Origin: Comamonas endophytica
Lineage (GTDB): Bacteria; Pseudomonadota; Gammaproteobacteria; Burkholderiales; Burkholderiaceae_C
NCBI RefSeq assembly: GCF_023634805.2
Contig: NZ_CP106881.1
Coordinates: 1,519,501 to 1,583,500 of the forward strand
Reading direction: 5' to 3'
DNA: 64,000 nt
Every line of letters begins with the position of its first letter. Positions within the stretch are counted from its first letter, which is position 1. This document shows, in pieces, positions 9,057 to 24,253 of the stretch. Made by a program: the position numbers and the translations under genes. The notes beneath the pieces are model-generated. The model did no database searches, was not told the origin of the DNA, and saw only the letters and a list, made by a program, of their open reading frames with translations.

Positions 9057-9605
9057 ATGACCGCTGCAGTGCGCCCCCCCGATCCCCCCTCCCGGCTTGC
9101 CGGCAGGCAACGCGTTTCGCGCCGATGGCGCTATGGCCTGATGGCGCTGCTGGTGGCCTGCCTGGCCGTCGCCGGCGCGGTGCTGCCGCTGGTCTGGGAC
9201 CTGCTGGGCGCGTTCGACCAGTTCCCCAAGCTGCCATGGCTGCAGGAATGGCTGGCGCGCTGGCCGGGCGTGAGCTGGGCGCTGATGCTGGTCTGGGGCA
9301 CGGCGGTATCGATCTCGCTGGTCGCGCTGCTGTCGCTGCGCTCGGGCTGGCGCGGCGTGGCGCTGGTCGTGCTGCTCACGCTGGTGGCGCTGCTGTGGTA
9401 TCTGCACATGCCGCATGTGCAGCAGTGCCTGGCGCTCTATGGCACCGGCAATATCTGCAATACCTGGCAGTGGGTGTTCACCATCAGCCTGGCGCTGGCC
9501 ACCGCGCTCTATATGTTCGTGATCTTTCTTCTGAGCCTGTCGGCACTCGGTCTGCTGTTCACCCGTCCCGATGAAGAGGCCGAGGGCAATCCTCAGTCGC
9601 GTTGA
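9057..9605 (+). CDS. Hypothetical four-helix inner-membrane protein
   Basis: I do not recognise a named family. The 182-residue protein has a basic N-terminal segment (about residues 1-25) and about four hydrophobic helices (roughly 29-50, 77-96, 101-121 and 140-165). Two cysteines in the loop between helices 3 and 4 (QQCLALYGTGNICNTW) could form a periplasmic disulfide. The start is fixed by a near-perfect Shine-Dalgarno AAGGAGG at 9044-9050. Its 3' end overlaps the 3' end of the convergent olsB gene by 13 bases. Position after the DsbD gene hints at a redox link, but there is no direct support. Confidence 0.7.
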   Translation: MTAAVRPPDPPSRLAGRQRVSRRWRYGLMALLVACLAVAGAVLPLVWDLLGAFDQFPKLPWLQEWLARWPGVSWALMLVWGTAVSISLVALLSLRSGWRGVALVVLLTLVALLWYLHMPHVQQCLALYGTGNICNTWQWVFTISLALATALYMFVIFLLSLSALGLLFTRPDEEAEGNPQSR

Positions 9606-10435
9606 CGGCGGTAGCGGGCCGGCAGGTCTTCGATCTTTGCCATCAGCGGAAGGTCCGCGGTCTGGAAATCCGGATCCCACGCGGGCGCGCCCAGCACCTT
9701 GGCGCCCATGCGCAGATAGCCCTGGATCAGGGCCGGAGCCTGCACCTGCACCGCACCCGGCGCGCGCTCCTGCGTTGGCAGCGGCAGCGCGGTATAGGGT
9801 TGCACCTGCATCTGCGCTCCGGCCAGATAGCGCGTGCGCAGCTGCTGCCAGATCGCGGCCGCGCCCTCGCCATAGGCCAGGCCCGGGTGGTACATGGGCA
9901 TGCTGGCGCAGCCGAGCATTGCTTCGAGCCGGTTGCGCTGCATGAATTCGGCCAGCGCGCCCCAGAGCGCGAGGATCGTTGCGCCGTTGCGCCACTCGGC
10001 GTGCACGCAGCTGCGGCCCAGCTCCACCAGCCGCGGGCGCCAGGCGGCCAGCGGCGCGAGATCGAATTCGTTGTCCGAATACAGCCCGCCCGCGCGCCGC
10101 GCCTCGGCGGGGGTCAGCAGGCGGTAGGTGCCGATCACCTCCTGGCTCAGCGGGTCGCGCACCAGCAGGTGCTCGCAATAGTCGTCGAAGTGGTCGATGT
10201 CGTGGCCCGCCAGCGGCTCGGGCAGGCGCGCGCCCATCTCCTGCACGAACACCTGGTGGCGCAGGCGCTGGGCGGCGCGCACCTCGTCCTGATGGCGCGC
10301 CCACTGCACCAGCAGCCGCGTGGACGAGGGCTTCGCTGCCGGAGGCTGGAGCAGCGCGGGCAGCGGCCCGGGAGCGTGGAAGGGAATGCTTGGTATCCAG
10401 CCTCCGATCGGCATGGCTTGCAGGTTCTCGTCCAT
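9593..10435 (-). CDS. olsB: L-ornithine N(alpha)-acyltransferase, OlsB-like (GNAT fold)
   Basis: The 280-residue protein matches the OlsB/autoinducer-synthase-like GNAT group: VRAAQRLRHQVFVQEMGA near residue 55, DIDHFDDYCEHLLVRD, VIGTYRLLTP, ELGRSCVHAEWRNG, and PMYHPGLAYGE. OlsB transfers a 3-hydroxyacyl group from acyl carrier protein to ornithine to give lyso-ornithine lipid, the first step to ornithine lipids, phosphorus-free membrane lipids often made under phosphate limitation. No olsA is adjacent. The upstream region holds three CTGTCAT/C motifs, consistent with PhoB control. A different hydroxyacyl acceptor cannot be excluded. Confidence 0.82.
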   Translation of the reverse strand: MDENLQAMPIGGWIPSIPFHAPGPLPALLQPPAAKPSSTRLLVQWARHQDEVRAAQRLRHQVFVQEMGARLPEPLAGHDIDHFDDYCEHLLVRDPLSQEVIGTYRLLTPAEARRAGGLYSDNEFDLAPLAAWRPRLVELGRSCVHAEWRNGATILALWGALAEFMQRNRLEAMLGCASMPMYHPGLAYGEGAAAIWQQLRTRYLAGAQMQVQPYTALPLPTQERAPGAVQVQAPALIQGYLRMGAKVLGAPAWDPDFQTADLPLMAKIEDLPARYRRQRD

Positions 10436-10551
10436 ACATACTCCCGCGCTGCGTTGAATTGGCGTGATACCGGGATCGGGTGGGTGACGGGTGACCGCGT
10501 CGCTCCCCTTTTTTCAGCCCCGGCTCACGCTACGCATTGTTCGCCCGCGAT

Positions 10552-10580
10552 GTGACAGCGCCGTGATGACAGCATGACAG
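10552..10580 (-). promoter_or_regulatory. Candidate Pho-box-like repeats upstream of olsB
   Basis: Read on the minus strand, CTGTCAT occurs at 10580-10574 and 10572-10566 and CTGTCAC at 10558-10552. The first and third are 22 bp apart, two 11-bp helical units, as in PhoB direct repeats; the middle one is off phase (8 and 14 bp). They lie 117-145 bases upstream of the olsB start, in a 326-base gap holding no gene. The half-site match is good; the irregular phase keeps this tentative. Confidence 0.4.
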
Positions 10581-10761
10581 TTGCATGTCGCCTGCCATTA
10601 CGGGAGCCGGGCCCGGTTCGGTGCGCGATCCGTTAAACTGCCCCCTTGCCCGAATCCCTGTGGACCGCCCGGCCGCCACGGCCCGCGGCGCCGTCCATGA
10701 CCGCTGGATGCGCCCCGCGCGGCGCCGTCCCCCGCGGCCCAGCCCTTTGTGAGTGAGCCCC

Positions 10762-11874
10762 ATGTCTTTTGCCCCCCTTCAAAACGACACCTTCCTGCGC
10801 GCCTGCCGCCGCCAGGCGACCGACTACACCCCGCTGTGGCTGATGCGCCAGGCCGGCCGGTACCTGCCTGAATACAAGGCCACGCGCGCGCAGGCCGGCA
10901 GCTTCATGGGGCTGGCGACCAACACCGACTACGCCACCGAGGTCACGCTGCAGCCGCTCGAACGTTTTCCGCTCGATGCCGCGATCCTGTTCAGCGACAT
11001 CCTCACGGTGCCCGACGCCATGGGCCTGGGCCTGAGCTTCGAGGCCGGCGAAGGCCCGCGCTTTGCCAAGGTGGTGCGCGACGAGGCCGCCGTGGCCGAA
11101 CTCGCCGTGCCGGACATGGACAAACTGCGCTATGTCTTCGACGCCGTGACCTCGATCCGCCGCGCGCTGAACGGCCGCGTGCCGCTGATCGGCTTCTCGG
11201 GCAGCCCCTGGACGCTGGCCTGCTATATGGTCGAGGGCCAGGGCAGCTCCGACTACCGCCTGGTCAAGAGCCTGATGTATGCGCGCCCCGACCTGATGCA
11301 CCGCATCCTGGCCGTCAATGCCGACAGCGTGGCCGCCTATCTCAATGCGCAGATCGATGCCGGCGCCCAGGCGGTGATGATCTTCGACAGCTGGGGCGGC
11401 GTGCTGGCCGACGGCTGCTTCCAGGAATTCAGCCTGGCCTACACGCGCCGCGTGCTGGCCCAGCTCAAGCGCACGGGGGCCGACGGCAGCGATGTGCCGC
11501 GCATCGTCTTCACCAAGGGCGGCGGCATCTGGCTGCCCGAGATGAAGGAGCTGGATTGCGAGGTGCTGGGGCTGGACTGGACGGCCAACCTGGGCAAGGC
11601 GCGCGCCATCGTCGGCGGCGAGGCGGGCGGTGCGGGCAAGGCGCTGCAGGGCAACATCGACCCGAACGTGCTGTTTGCCGCGCCTGAACAAGTGGCTGCA
11701 CAGGCCCGCTCGGTGCTCGACAGCTTCGGCGCGCCGCACACCGACCGCACGACGACCGGCCCCACGCATATCTTCAATCTGGGGCATGGCATCAGCCAGT
11801 TCACGCCGCCCGAAAATGTGGCGGCGCTGGTCGAAACGGTGCACAGCCACTCGCGCGCTCTGCGCCAGCGCTGA
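10762..11874 (+). CDS. hemE: Uroporphyrinogen decarboxylase
   Basis: The 370-residue protein is HemE, which removes four carboxyl groups from uroporphyrinogen III to give coproporphyrinogen III in haem synthesis. The family signature [14 protein letters not shown] (about residues 25-38) and the second signature region [16 protein letters not shown] are intact, as is the C-terminal FNLGHGI. Length is as expected. The ATG at 10762 follows an in-frame GTG at 10753 by three codons; the ATG agrees with the family start. It is followed by the 699-base non-coding DnaA-box region and then priA. Confidence 0.97.
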   Translation: MSFAPLQNDTFLRACRRQATDYTPLWLMRQAGRYLPEYKATRAQAGSFMGLATNTDYATEVTLQPLERFPLDAAILFSDILTVPDAMGLGLSFEAGEGPRFAKVVRDEAAVAELAVPDMDKLRYVFDAVTSIRRALNGRVPLIGFSGSPWTLACYMVEGQGSSDYRLVKSLMYARPDLMHRILAVNADSVAAYLNAQIDAGAQAVMIFDSWGGVLADGCFQEFSLAYTRRVLAQLKRTGADGSDVPRIVFTKGGGIWLPEMKELDCEVLGLDWTANLGKARAIVGGEAGGAGKALQGNIDPNVLFAAPEQVAAQARSVLDSFGAPHTDRTTTGPTHIFNLGHGISQFTPPENVAALVETVHSHSRALRQR

Positions 11875-11969
11875 GCGCCTGGGGCCCGGGGACGGTCTTT
11901 CCATGCCTTGCGCCCCCACCAATACCGCCTGGATGCCGGTGAGCAAGCGCCCACCTTGCACACACGTAG

Positions 11970-12510
11970 TTATGCACAGCAACGGGGCAGGCCGGCATGC
12001 ACACTTGCAGTGCGCGATGGCCTGCAGACCCTGCTCCCGCGCTTCAAGAGAAAATCGCAAGTCGTTGATTCAAAAGGAAATTCCCGTTTACTGCAAGGAT
12101 CTGCCTAGCGACACAAGCCAGGCGAGTCAACCATGTTGCGGCTGTGCCCACATCCTTTGTGCACAAAGTTATCCACAGAATTGCCGGAAATCGGCAAATA
12201 GAGCCGCAAATCAAGGACTTGCAGTGGATTTCTCAGGCTTTTACCGCCGAACCCAGGGTTTGCGGAACAAAAATGGCCGGGGCCAGGCGCTTGACAGCCA
12301 GGCCGATTCCGACTTATGCACATGGGTCGGCGTGGTCACGGGAGGCATGAGCGAGGGCGAAAACACTGCCAGAATCCTGGCGGCCCGTCTGTAAGCCATT
12401 GATTTATAAAGACTGAACTGGAGGGCCCGGCTGAGGAAAAAACAACGTTTGCCTTGCCAAAAGCTTTCGCCTCGGCACAAGCCCTGACAATTCCCACAAA
12501 GTTATCCACA
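11970..12510 (+). other. DnaA-box cluster in the hemE-priA gap (candidate origin or DnaA-binding locus)
   Basis: Four perfect matches to the DnaA box TTATNCACA lie on the plus strand: TTATGCACA at 11970-11978 and 12314-12322, TTATCCACA at 12169-12177 and 12502-12510. A one-mismatch box, TTGTGCACA, lies at 12157-12165, four bases before the second perfect box. No credible gene fills 11875-12573, and the stretch is visibly poorer in GC than its neighbours, with AT-rich patches near 12060-12090, 12186-12212 and 12400-12415. The cluster is far beyond chance for a 540-base span. It may be part of the replication origin or a DnaA-titrating site; the sequence cannot decide which. Confidence 0.65.
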
Positions 12511-12573
12511 GAAAACCCGAAATTCCGCGAATCTCCGGGTTTCCCCGCTTCACCGACCTCTGTCCGCCGCGCC

Positions 12574-16029
<3,456 letters not shown>

Positions 16030-16700
16030 GCGTCAGCGCAGCAGCGGGCGCAGCGGCCCCGGGCCACCTGCGGGCGCTGCTGCGCCGGCAATGCGCCGAA
16101 TGCCTCGGAGGAAAGATAGGCAAATCCACCGGCCGCTGGCGCCCGATCGCATCGCCGGGCAGCTCCCGGACGGCCGGCTGGCGCATCAGCAGGCCGCCGT
16201 CGCCCAGCTGCGCCAGCCACTGCGCCATCCACGCGCCAGAGGCGGCTGCGTCCGGCGCATTGAAAGCGTAGACAACGCCAGAACCGCGGTTCACGCGGAC
16301 CCCGGCACCGCCCAGGCGGCGCGTGGCCGTCCAGCCGCCCAGCAGCGCGATCGCCCCCGCCTTGGGGCCGCGCCACAGGCCGTGCGCCGGCGCGGTCGAG
16401 CGCACCCATGGCATCTCCTGCGCTGCGTAGCGTTGCCGCAGCGCGGCCAGCAGCGCTTCCCGCACGCCAGGCAGCTGGTGCACATGCTGGTGGCCGTCGA
16501 TGAAATCCGGCGCCGTGCCCCAGCGCAGCGGCTGCGACCAGGCATAGCTCTAGAGCATGTCGTGGCAGGGGTCGAGATTGCCGGCGGACAGGGTGACCAT
16601 GGCCTTGCAGGCCAGGCACCGGGCAGCAGCAAGAACGCCATGTGGCGCGGCGTCAAAGCCGATGGAGCAGAAAAGGACATAGGCACCGTACGCAAAAAGC
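16030..16700 (-). pseudogene. Decayed ChbG/YdjC-type carbohydrate deacetylase
   Basis: Minus-strand fragments in several frames line up with one YdjC/ChbG protein. From about 16690 one reads VLFCSIGFDAAPHG in place of the usual CADDFG-type start, then hits an in-frame TAG near 16551. The strongest segment is APDFIDGHQHVHQLPGVREA, which keeps the family's DGHQHVHQ metal motif, followed by VRSTAP and GPKAGAIALLGG. A frame change then leads to FAYLSSEAFGALPAQQ, a typical C-terminal segment. The internal stop, frame change, altered aspartates and missing middle make a functional enzyme unlikely. It converges on the asparaginase gene. Confidence 0.7.
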
Positions 16701-16782
16701 CCAATTGCGTCTGGGTTAACTGTTCATCCTCCCCGCGTTCCCAATGCAACCTGCCCCTGCTTCAGGATGCAGGCTGTACCCG

Positions 16783-17769
16783 CTAGCCGCCCGCCAGCAC
16801 CGCCACCGCCCCGGAAAACGTCAGGAAGGCCAGCGCCGTGCTGACCAGGATGATGCGCGCCACGCGCCCGCCGTGGGCGCCGAAGCGCTCGGTCAGCATC
16901 GCGACATTGCTGGCGCTGGGCAATGCGGCGACCAGCACCAGCACCACCAGCGCCGATTCGGGCAGCGGAGCACCGAGCGCAATGGCCACGCGGCCCGCGA
17001 GCCAGACCAGCAGCGGGTGCGCCAGCAGCTTGGCCAGCGCCAGCGGCACGTAGTCGCGCGGCGGCACCCGCTCGCCCGCGATCATCTGCGAGCGCGCCAG
17101 CACCGCGCCGATGGTGAACAGCGCCACCGGCGAGGCGGCATCGGCCAGCATGGCGATGGTCCGCTCGGCGGGCGCGGGGAGCTGCCATTGCGCCCACGAG
17201 GCCAGCGCCCCCAGCGCGATGGCCCAGGGCATGGGGTTGGCGGCCATGCCCTTGAGCGCGTTGCGCAGCGCCACGCCCGCGCCGCCGGGCATGCCCAGGC
17301 GCGACAGGCCGATGCACAGGGAGCTGATGAGCACCATGTCGATGGCGATGCACAGGATCGCCGGGCCCGCGGCATGCGCGCCCAGCAGCGCCACCAGCAG
17401 CGGCACGCCCATGAAGCCGGTGTTGGGAAAGACCGTGACCAGCGCGCCAAAGGCTGCGTCGTTCCAGCCCAGGCGCCGGCGCGTGAGCACGACCACTGCG
17501 GCGACCAGCACCAGCCCGGCGGCCAGATAGGCGCCGGCCGCAGCCGGGTCCAGCAGCTGCGCGATGGGCGTGCGCGCGCCGAAGCGGTAGAGCATGCAGG
17601 GCAGCGCGAAATACAGCACGAAGCTGTTGAGCCCGCCGATGGCCGACAGCGGCAGGATGCCGCGCCGCGTGGCAACAAAGCCACAGAGCACCAGCGCAAA
17701 GAAGGGGGAAGTGACCAGCAGGACGGACAGCACGGCGACGAAAGACAGGACAGGCACAGTGGCGCGCAT
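16783..17769 (-). CDS. AEC-family (auxin efflux carrier-like) transporter
   Basis: A 328-residue inner-membrane protein with about ten hydrophobic helices and AEC-family marks: the N-terminal permease half with GLNSFVLYFALPCMLY, FPNTGFMGVPL before the middle, and ALPSASNVAMLTERFG near the C-terminus. Bacterial AEC proteins move organic acids such as malate or malonate; the substrate here is unknown. The frame opens at 17838, but the ATG at 17769 precedes the first helix and is preferred. It is divergent from rep. Confidence 0.87.
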   Translation of the reverse strand: MRATVPVLSFVAVLSVLLVTSPFFALVLCGFVATRRGILPLSAIGGLNSFVLYFALPCMLYRFGARTPIAQLLDPAAAGAYLAAGLVLVAAVVVLTRRRLGWNDAAFGALVTVFPNTGFMGVPLLVALLGAHAAGPAILCIAIDMVLISSLCIGLSRLGMPGGAGVALRNALKGMAANPMPWAIALGALASWAQWQLPAPAERTIAMLADAASPVALFTIGAVLARSQMIAGERVPPRDYVPLALAKLLAHPLLVWLAGRVAIALGAPLPESALVVLVLVAALPSASNVAMLTERFGAHGGRVARIILVSTALAFLTFSGAVAVLAGG

Positions 17770-17930
17770 GCCAAAGGCACGCGGTTGGCACGGAGCATAC
17801 GCCCTGGCTTCGTCCAGTGCCATGGTGCAGTGCAACAACAGCTGCTGCGCGGGGCCGGTATCATGCTGGGTGGTCCGGGCGGCGCACGCCGCTCCCGGCT
17901 TTTTCCTCCTCTCCTGCCATTTTCCTGTCC

Positions 17931-19994
<2,064 letters not shown>

Positions 19995-20005
19995 TTTCCA
20001 GCGAC

Positions 20006-20452
20006 ATGCATTCCTCTCCCCCTTCGTTGCTGCGCCATGCCGCGGCCTCCGTCCTGCTGTGCCTGGGCGCCAGCGCCCTGGCACAGACGGCCCCCTGCGT
20101 CGATGCCACCGAGGCCAGCCACGAGACGCTGCTGGGCCATTGGGAGGCGCAGTTCCGCGCGCCCGATGACTCGCCCTCCGGCACGGCGCATCTCGAGCTC
20201 ATCCCCCACCCCGAGCTGGCGGCGAGCGTGCGCGGCCGGCTGCAGCGCGCGGGCGTCGAAGCGCTGCTGGCCGGCGACGTCGACCAGGGCGATTTCACGC
20301 TCGAAGAATCCATCAACGGCACCAACATCAGCGCGACCTGGATCGGTCAGGTCGTACCCGACAGCTGCGGCAAGGAAATACGCGGAACATGGACTCAGGA
20401 AAATCCTCCCCTCTCCCTTTCTTTCGTCCTGCGCAAGCAGGCCGGGCAATGA
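20006..20452 (+). CDS. Hypothetical exported protein, translationally coupled to pldA
   Basis: A 148-residue protein with a clear signal peptide (about residues 1-23, ending ASALAQ) and a small mature domain with cysteines at about 27 and 129. I do not recognise a domain; the pattern of alternating short strands suggests a beta-rich fold like small periplasmic or lipocalin-sized proteins. It starts 11 bases after the rep stop, and its TGA overlaps the pldA ATG in ATGA (20449-20452), so it is probably made together with the phospholipase. A partner or folding role for PldA is only an inference. Confidence 0.65.
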   Translation: MHSSPPSLLRHAAASVLLCLGASALAQTAPCVDATEASHETLLGHWEAQFRAPDDSPSGTAHLELIPHPELAASVRGRLQRAGVEALLAGDVDQGDFTLEESINGTNISATWIGQVVPDSCGKEIRGTWTQENPPLSLSFVLRKQAGQ

Positions 20453-21627
20453 GCGCGCGGCACGCGCCCACGCTGGTCGCCGCCGCGGCCTGGGGCCTGA
20501 TGGCGCTGCCGGCGCTGGCCCAGGGCAACGCCGCACCCGTCGGCAGCACGCCCGCCGATGCCTGGCGCCTGTGCACGGCGGCCACCGATGGCGCCGAGCG
20601 CCTGGCCTGTTTCGATGCCTGGGCCGACAAGCAGCCCTGGCAGTCGCCGGCCGCCAGCGCCCGGTCCGAGCCGGCCGGCACGGTGCTGCCCGCGCCCGCG
20701 CCGATCGTCGCCACCTCGGCCGCGCCGCTCACGGCCGACCCGATGCCGGCCGACCCCGTGGTGCGCGGCTGCAATGACGCCAAGTACAGCGCCATGACGC
20801 GCTTCTGGGAGCTGACCGAGGGCACCGACTGCGGCACCTTCACCGTGCGCGGCTACCGGCCGATGTCGATCTCGGTGGTGGCCGGCAACCGCGTCAACCG
20901 GCTGCCGTCCTCGCCCGCGCCCGACCACCAGAGCACCACCGCCACCGACTACCGCAGCACCGAGACCCGGCTCAACATCTCGGTGCGCACCAAGCTGGCC
21001 ACGGGCCTGCTGGCGCACGCGCCCGAGCGCAAGGACTCGCTGTGGTTCGGCTACACCCAGCAGTCGTACTGGCAGGTGTTCAGCCCGGGCCTGTCGCGCC
21101 CCTTCCGCACCACCGACCACGAGCCCGAGGTGATGTACGTCTACCCGCTGTCGCTGGCGCTGCCCGGCGGCTGGAACTGGGCCTACGCGGGCGCGGGCCT
21201 GGTGCACCAGTCCAACGGCCAGAGCCTGCCGCTGTCGCGCAGCTGGAATCGCTGGTACCTGATGAGCGGCATCGAGAAGGGCAACGACTTCGCCCTCACC
21301 GGCCGCATCTGGAAGCGCGTCAGCGAAGGCGCGCTGAGCGACGACAACCCCGACATCAGCAACCTCCTCGGCCGCGCCGAGCTCACCGGCACCTGGAACC
21401 CCAACCGCCTGCACACGCTCAGCGCCACGGTGCGCAGCTCGCTGGGATCGGCGCCGCGCGGCTCGCTGCGCCTGGAGTGGCTGCGCACGCTGGGCGAGGG
21501 CATTGGCGGCGGCCGCAGCAACCTGCGCCTGCATACCCAGCTGTTCTCGGGCTATGGCGATAGCCTGATCGACTACAACCGCAAGCGCACGGTGTTCAGC
21601 GTCGGCTTCAGTCTCCTGGACTTCTGA
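20449..21627 (+). CDS. pldA: Outer-membrane phospholipase A (PldA/OmpLA)
   Basis: A 392-residue protein with a signal peptide (about residues 1-25), a 100-residue alanine/proline-rich spacer and a 12-stranded barrel region. The catalytic stretch HQSNGQSLPLSRSWNR carries the His, Ser and Asn triad arrangement known from E. coli OmpLA. The enzyme hydrolyses acyl chains of phospholipids that reach the outer leaflet; it is active as a calcium-dependent dimer. Extra N-terminal length (compared with about 290 residues in E. coli) is common in beta-proteobacterial members. The first ATG in frame is at 20389; the one at 20449 gives the signal peptide at the N-terminus. Confidence 0.92.
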   Translation: MSARHAPTLVAAAAWGLMALPALAQGNAAPVGSTPADAWRLCTAATDGAERLACFDAWADKQPWQSPAASARSEPAGTVLPAPAPIVATSAAPLTADPMPADPVVRGCNDAKYSAMTRFWELTEGTDCGTFTVRGYRPMSISVVAGNRVNRLPSSPAPDHQSTTATDYRSTETRLNISVRTKLATGLLAHAPERKDSLWFGYTQQSYWQVFSPGLSRPFRTTDHEPEVMYVYPLSLALPGGWNWAYAGAGLVHQSNGQSLPLSRSWNRWYLMSGIEKGNDFALTGRIWKRVSEGALSDDNPDISNLLGRAELTGTWNPNRLHTLSATVRSSLGSAPRGSLRLEWLRTLGEGIGGGRSNLRLHTQLFSGYGDSLIDYNRKRTVFSVGFSLLDF

Positions 21628-21791
21628 TGGCGGCTTTGCCGTGGGCAGCCACGGTAAAGGCCGGTTACAGAGCTTGTGGGCAGTACAAGTACCATGGGGA
21701 GCCCCGGGGACGAACAGCCCGGCTTTCACACCGCTTACTGGCCCTTGCCAGGCCCTCCAGGCCGCGCAGAATGGTGCCTGAAGGAGGACCG

Positions 21792-22184
21792 ATGGAACTG
21801 CAGTACCAGCTCAAGGCCGGCCACTACTATCTCTACGACATGCGCGATGCGCCCAGCGCCGTCACGGGCGAGCGGCGCTTTCGGCTGCGCACAGAAACCG
21901 TGGCCATTGCCTTCGACCTGCACACCGGCGAGGTGCACCAGCACGGCACGCCCACGCGCATCCTGTCCTGGGCGCTGACGGCGCGCCGGCGCCTGCGCGC
22001 GGCGGGGGCGTGGGACTCGGCGGACGACATCGTGGTGGTGTCGGGGCCGCTGCCGGTGGAGGAGATCAACAACTGCCTGCGCATACGGGGGTATTGCAGG
22101 AGGATGTTCCAGCGGCTTTCGAGTCTTCCGCATGGAAAGTGGCAGGCGGCAAAGCCGGGATCTGACAAGGGACAGCGGGCTTGA
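21792..22184 (+). CDS. Hypothetical protein, 130 residues
   Basis: I do not recognise the family. The protein is hydrophilic, with no signal peptide or membrane helix; it begins MELQYQLKAGHYYLYDMRD and is rich in arginine, including the basic middle segment TARRRLRAAG. The start is supported by AAGGAGG at 21781-21787. It stands alone between pldA and a palindromic repeat. The last 25 codons (PHGKWQAAKPGSDKG) look less conserved. It may be a small cytosolic protein restricted to the group. Confidence 0.55.
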   Translation: MELQYQLKAGHYYLYDMRDAPSAVTGERRFRLRTETVAIAFDLHTGEVHQHGTPTRILSWALTARRRLRAAGAWDSADDIVVVSGPLPVEEINNCLRIRGYCRRMFQRLSSLPHGKWQAAKPGSDKGQRA

Positions 22185-22207
22185 AGGCCAGCCGTTTCCC
22201 TGTTTTT

Positions 22208-24136
<1,929 letters not shown>

Positions 24137-24140
24137 GTCA

Positions 24141-24183
24141 GGAGGGTCGGCGCCGCGCCCCGCGCCGGGGCGGGCTGCCCTCC
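24141..24183 (+). terminator. Candidate hairpin after tgt
   Basis: GGAGGG at 24141-24146 pairs with CCCTCC at 24178-24183, enclosing a GCCCC/GGGGC inner stem. It lies 5 bases after the tgt stop. There is no T-run, so it may be an inefficient terminator or only an RNA-stabilising structure. Confidence 0.35.
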
Positions 24184-24253
24184 GACAAAACATGACACAC
24201 GCTGTCAACGGGGCCCGCTATATTGGCTGGGACCTTGGTTCCGTGCCTCTTCC

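Noticed and set aside
12105..12323. Small minus-strand frame inside the DnaA-box region
   Set aside because: It has no ribosome site, no family similarity and crosses two DnaA boxes. Short open frames are expected in this composition.
11875..12573. parS partition site in the hemE-priA gap
   Set aside because: No match to TGTTNCACGTGNAACA was found in the gap, so an origin call cannot lean on a ParB site here.
12454..12573. Extension of PriA to a TTG start at 12454
   Set aside because: The added 40 residues lie over a DnaA box and do not match the PriA N-terminus, which begins at the ATG at 12574.
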